Made by a program: the position numbers and the translations under genes. This document shows positions 60,998 through 64,000 of a stretch of DNA of 64,000 nucleotides, one piece after another. Source of the DNA: Pelagibacterium sp. (GTDB lineage Bacteria; Pseudomonadota; Alphaproteobacteria; Rhizobiales; Devosiaceae); assembly GCA_002723255.1 (NCBI GenBank), contig PBNW01000033.1, positions 1-64,000 of the forward strand, given 5' to 3'. A model generated the notes under the pieces. The model saw nothing but the letters and a program-made list of their open reading frames with translations. It was not told the origin of the DNA and did no database searches. Every line of letters begins with the position of its first letter. Position 1 is the stretch's first letter.

Positions 60998-62290
60998 TTA
61001 ACCGGCAATCCGCTCGATCTCCGCCCCGCAGCGCGAAAGCTTGTTTTCGAGGCGCTCGAAACCGCGGTCGAGATGATAGATGCGGTTGACCACCGTTTCT
61101 CCACGCGCCGCCAGCCCGGCAATGACCAGCGAGACCGACGCACGCAAATCGGTTGCCATCACCTGGGCGCCCTTGAGTTCGGGGACGCCGGTCACGGTCG
61201 CGGTCTGTCCATCGACGTGGATGTTTGCGCCAAAGCGCGCGAGCTCGGCCACGTGCATGAAGCGGTTCTCGAAAATGGTTTCCTTGATCGCCGATACCCC
61301 GCTCGAGCGGGCCATGAGCGCCATGAACTGGGCCTGCAGATCGGTCGGAAATCCGGGAAACGGATCGGTTTCGACATCGACGGGCATGATGCCGTTTCCA
61401 TTGCGTTTGATGCGCAGACCGCCATGCTCGGGGGTAACGTCCACCCCGGTGCGGACCAGCACGTCGAGCGCCGACTGCAACAGCTCGGGCCGTGCATTGC
61501 GCAAAAACACCTCGCCGCCCGTAATCGCCGCCGCAAAGGCATAGGTGCCGGTCTCGATACGGTCCGGGACCACCTCGTGGATCGCCCCATCGAGCTTTTC
61601 CACACCTTCGATGACCAGCCGTCCAGTGCCGATACCAGAAATTTTCGCGCCCATGGCGACGAGGCATTCGGCCAGATTGGTCACTTCGGGTTCGAGGGCG
61701 GCGTTTTCGATTGTCGTGGTTCCCTGGGCAAGAGTCGCTGCCATCATCACCACATGAGTGGCGCCGACCGAGACCTTGGGGAACCGGACGCTGGCACCCT
61801 TGAGCCTGCCGCCCGGTGCGCGCGCCAGCACATAGCCGGCATCGATTTCGATTTCGGCGCCAAGCTGGCGCAAACCGTCGAGATAGAAATCAACCGGCCG
61901 CGTGCCGATGGCGCAACCGCCTGGCAGAGAAACCTTGGCATGACCTTCCCTGGCCAGCAGCGGACCGATGACCCAAAAGCTGGCCCGCATTGTCGACACA
62001 AGTTCGTAAGGTGCTGTCGTGTCGACGATATCGGAGGCCGTGAAGGTGATCCGCTGCCCGCCCATTTCGGTGTCGCCGCGCCGCCGTCCATGCACGGCGA
62101 TGTCGACGCCGTGATTTTCGAGGATGCGTTCGAGTTGCTTGACGTCTGCCAGGCGCGGCACGTTGACGAGCACCAGCGGCTCTTCGGTCAGAAGCGAGGC
62201 GATCATCAGGGGCAGAGCCGCGTTCTTGGCGCCCGAGATGTGGATTTCGCCATTGAGCTGATTGCCACCCACGATGCGGATGCGGTCCAT
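60998..62290 (-). CDS. murA: UDP-N-acetylglucosamine 1-carboxyvinyltransferase
   Basis: A 430-residue enzyme that adds enolpyruvate to UDP-GlcNAc, the first committed step of peptidoglycan synthesis. It starts [20 protein letters not shown] (Lys22 in SGAKNAALP), has the active-site Cys in [13 protein letters not shown] near residue 124, Arg/Asp-rich [18 protein letters not shown], and ends with [20 protein letters not shown]. The Cys means it should be sensitive to fosfomycin by family rule. First gene of the conserved block toward infA. Confidence 0.96.
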   Translation of the reverse strand: MDRIRIVGGNQLNGEIHISGAKNAALPLMIASLLTEEPLVLVNVPRLADVKQLERILENHGVDIAVHGRRRGDTEMGGQRITFTASDIVDTTAPYELVSTMRASFWVIGPLLAREGHAKVSLPGGCAIGTRPVDFYLDGLRQLGAEIEIDAGYVLARAPGGRLKGASVRFPKVSVGATHVVMMAATLAQGTTTIENAALEPEVTNLAECLVAMGAKISGIGTGRLVIEGVEKLDGAIHEVVPDRIETGTYAFAAAITGGEVFLRNARPELLQSALDVLVRTGVDVTPEHGGLRIKRNGNGIMPVDVETDPFPGFPTDLQAQFMALMARSSGVSAIKETIFENRFMHVAELARFGANIHVDGQTATVTGVPELKGAQVMATDLRASVSLVIAGLAARGETVVNRIYHLDRGFERLENKLSRCGAEIERIAG

Positions 62291-62398
62291 ATGGCACTCC
62301 TTGGACAGGGATTTCTGCGCGAATCGTCCTGGAACAGGCGATGCGAAGGTTGAAGCTGTTGGTAGCGCAGCCCGGGTCGGGCCGCAAGAAACGGTGGT

Positions 62399-62563
62399 TC
62401 AGGTATCTTTTCTGCCGGTTGGCTCAGGTTTTGAAGTGCCCGTTGCCTCTTGTTGGTCCGACTGATCGGTCGGCGCGGTTCGTGCCTTGGCCTGTGCTTT
62501 ACGGCGACGAAGATTTTCCCGCAGCTTTGCGGCCAATCTTTGGTCGCGATCCGGATTGGACAT
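62399..62563 (-). CDS. Small basic alphaproteobacterial protein
   Basis: A 54-residue protein starting MSNPDRDQRLAAKLRENLRR, strongly helical and basic, with a Ser/Thr/Gln/Pro-rich tail. Similar short proteins beginning with RxAAKLRENLRRRKAQ occur beside murA in related bacteria (recalled, not searched). The ATG at 62563 is preferred over a longer frame that starts near the tRNA-Thr gene. It lies 108 bp upstream of murA. Confidence 0.6.
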   Translation of the reverse strand: MSNPDRDQRLAAKLRENLRRRKAQAKARTAPTDQSDQQEATGTSKPEPTGRKDT

Positions 62564-62682
62564 GGACTGGACCCTGTCGGATATCGTTGGCGTTCTAGTG
62601 GCAGTTTTTTGCCCTTGCGTCCACACATGGCCTGTGGCAGTAGAGGCCCGCATTCAGATGGCTCACGGGCCATCACGCCGGC

Positions 62683-62757
<75 letters not shown>

Positions 62758-62839
62758 TTTTCCCTCTTCGGTATCGGCATGTTCAGTTTGAGGCAACGTT
62801 GAGCGGTTGCCGTGCGTTGTTGGGAAAAGGAGAGTGTTC

Positions 62840-63430
62840 ATGGAAAAAATCATTGCCGCCATCGTCACCGTATTTCTGGTTTCGCCGGCTCTGGCCCAGC
62901 CGGTAACGCCGGCGGCGCCCGTCGCGGCGGAGGTGACTGTGGTTCCCGGCGAGGTGGAGGCGCCGCAACCTGGAGCAGACGACCTCGATGAGCCGGTGCC
63001 CGACAATCCCTATTACGACGACCGCTCGACCGCCGCTGCGGTCATTGAATCGCTCTACAACGCCATTAGTCGCTCAGAATATCTGCGCGCATGGTCCTAT
63101 TTCGAGCATGAGGACGGCATCGACCAGCAGGCCGATTTCGAAGCCTTTGCCGCCGGCTATCAGGATACCGAATCCGTCCAACTGATTGTCGGTCCCGAAG
63201 TCACCGAAGGTGCCGCCGGGACGATCTATTACGCCATCCCGGCAGCCATCGAAGCGACCATGGCCGACGGAACAACCGCCCGTTTTGCGGGGTGTTACAC
63301 CCTTCGGCTCGCTCAACCCGCGGTTCAGGCAACCCCACCTTTTCGGCCAATGGCCATCACCGAGGGCGAACTCGATCCTGCCCAGGGCTCTCTGGACACC
63401 ATCCTTCCGGGGAGTTGCGAACCGCAATAG
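62840..63430 (+). CDS. Exported hypothetical protein
   Basis: A 196-residue protein with signal peptide MEKIIAAIVTVFLVSPALAQ and an AAAAGGAG ribosome site. A Pro/Ala/Glu-rich linker to about residue 60 is followed by a compact domain (AAAVIESLYNAISRSEYLRA and WSYFEHEDG) that loosely resembles NTF2/SnoaL-like folds. Two Cys residues (FAGCYTLRL and PGSCEPQ) might form a disulfide. No family is assigned with certainty. Confidence 0.75.
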   Translation: MEKIIAAIVTVFLVSPALAQPVTPAAPVAAEVTVVPGEVEAPQPGADDLDEPVPDNPYYDDRSTAAAVIESLYNAISRSEYLRAWSYFEHEDGIDQQADFEAFAAGYQDTESVQLIVGPEVTEGAAGTIYYAIPAAIEATMADGTTARFAGCYTLRLAQPAVQATPPFRPMAITEGELDPAQGSLDTILPGSCEPQ

Positions 63431-63560
63431 CGCTTGGCCCTGCGATACTGCGACAGTTGAGCAACAGAACGCTGTCTGCGCGCTTCAGGCAGCGACAGGG
63501 ATGTTGAGACGGCCAGCGATTTGAAGTTGAGTGGCTTGAAATCGTGGGTGGGATTTGGTG

Positions 63561-63890
63561 ATGCGCGTTGCGGTAGCATCGGTGGTGGGTATTTTGGGGC
63601 TGGGATTTACCAACCCTGCGTTGTCGCAAGGTTTTTCCAACATCGAGGCGATCAATCGGTGTGATGCCTATGTCGAGAGCGCCATCAGGCCGGAAATCAG
63701 CGAGAGCTTCAAGGAGCGCTACAAGATCACCTGCTATTTCGGCCTCATCGATCCATTGATCCATGAAGACCACGAGGGCGTTTGCCTGCGCACCTCCCGC
63801 GCTTTTCCCGGCAGGGCCGGCGAGTTGGCCGAGCTTATGTGTGTGGGCGCCTACCAGAGCTATCTCGATGAAGCGGGGGCCGCGCAATAG
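63561..63890 (+). CDS. Small exported hypothetical protein
   Basis: A 109-residue protein with signal peptide MRVAVASVVGILGLGFTNPA, cleaved after LSQ. The mature part has four Cys (NRCDAYVES, ITCYFGLID, GVCLRTSRA, LMCVGAYQS), likely forming two disulfides in the periplasm. It follows the previous exported protein by 130 bp on the same strand. The function is unknown. Confidence 0.7.
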   Translation: MRVAVASVVGILGLGFTNPALSQGFSNIEAINRCDAYVESAIRPEISESFKERYKITCYFGLIDPLIHEDHEGVCLRTSRAFPGRAGELAELMCVGAYQSYLDEAGAAQ

Positions 63891-63955
63891 AGGTTTGGGA
63901 ACCGGGAGGCGGTCCTGATCGTTTGACCCTGCACATAAGTGCATGGAGAACCGCT

Positions 63956-64000
63956 ATGGCTGATTTCAGTTTAACCAATGGCTTGGAAAAGCCCGCCAGA
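63956..64000 (+). CDS. Start of an unidentified gene, cut by the window edge
   Basis: An ATG with GGAGA eight bases upstream opens the frame MADFSLTNGLEKPAR, still open at the edge. It is too short to identify. Confidence 0.4.
   Translation, partial: MADFSLTNGLEKPAR

Overview
The window is a GC-rich, gene-dense chromosomal segment of an alphaproteobacterium of the order Hyphomicrobiales, most like the Devosia/Pelagibacterium group. Supporting signs are the conserved murA - DUF2948 - hisD - UPF0262/phosphatase - infA - maf - yacG block, the hisS-hisZ-hisG run with a short-form HisG, a divergent HisRS paired with a tRNA-His that lacks G-1, an alphaproteobacterial heat-shock (RpoH) promoter plus CIRCE operator on groESL, an Irr-type iron control element, and aglEFG/aglA/aglK/aglR genes as in Sinorhizobium. 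The genus is inferred from gene content, not proven. I saw no rRNA, CRISPR array, prophage or insertion sequence. Three tRNA genes are present (His, Phe, Thr). No stretch longer than about 300 bp lacks a gene.

Layout. 1-9.1 kb: the 5' part of ileS, ribF, a methyltransferase and a HAD hydrolase, then a degenerate EAL protein divergent from an NtrC-like regulator with a degenerate receiver, then two envelope glycosyltransferases. 9.2-11.6 kb: groES-groEL with heat-shock control. 11.6-19 kb: TauE exporter, DoxX, hisG-hisZ-hisS, a 30-codon small ORF, a DUF1127-like protein, tag, an L,D-transpeptidase, a Fis-like protein and tRNA-His. 19-25.7 kb: a large histidine-kinase-like protein lacking its catalytic residues, then an iron(III) ABC importer (fbpC, fbpA, fbpB) with an Irr box before fbpA. 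25.8-33.9 kb: an alpha-glucoside uptake and hydrolysis locus with a LacI regulator and three matching operators. 34-46 kb: an HxlR regulator divergent from a two-flavoenzyme fusion, a GH1 beta-glucosidase, mrp, a transaldolase-type aldolase, an aromatic aminotransferase, rsmJ, an M20 amidohydrolase, an AbrB-type transporter and a second alpha-glucosidase. 46-51 kb: a cupin, a YegP-like protein, an operon of circularly permuted ATP-grasp, alpha-E and transglutaminase-like proteins, and an AEC carrier. 51-56.7 kb: glpK, an SLC13-type transporter, MgtC, small proteins and a kinase-like protein without catalytic residues. 56.7-62.6 kb: tRNA-Phe and the conserved yacG-to-murA block. 62.6-64 kb: tRNA-Thr and small secreted proteins.

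Themes. (1) Catabolism of alpha- and beta-glucosides, with import, hydrolysis and glycerol phosphorylation. (2) Several proteins keep a fold but lose catalytic residues: the EAL protein, the receiver domain, the histidine kinase, the transglutaminase (nucleophile Cys to Ala) and the phosphotransferase. (3) Structured intergenic DNA: a palindromic repeat whose arms covary between copies and that abuts the 3' ends of genes, and strong stem-loops between groES/groEL, fbpA/fbpB and aglE/aglF. The best candidates for unusual biology are the LLM-oxidoreductase/FAD-oxidase fusion with its HxlR partner, and the ATP-grasp/alpha-E/pseudo-transglutaminase operon.
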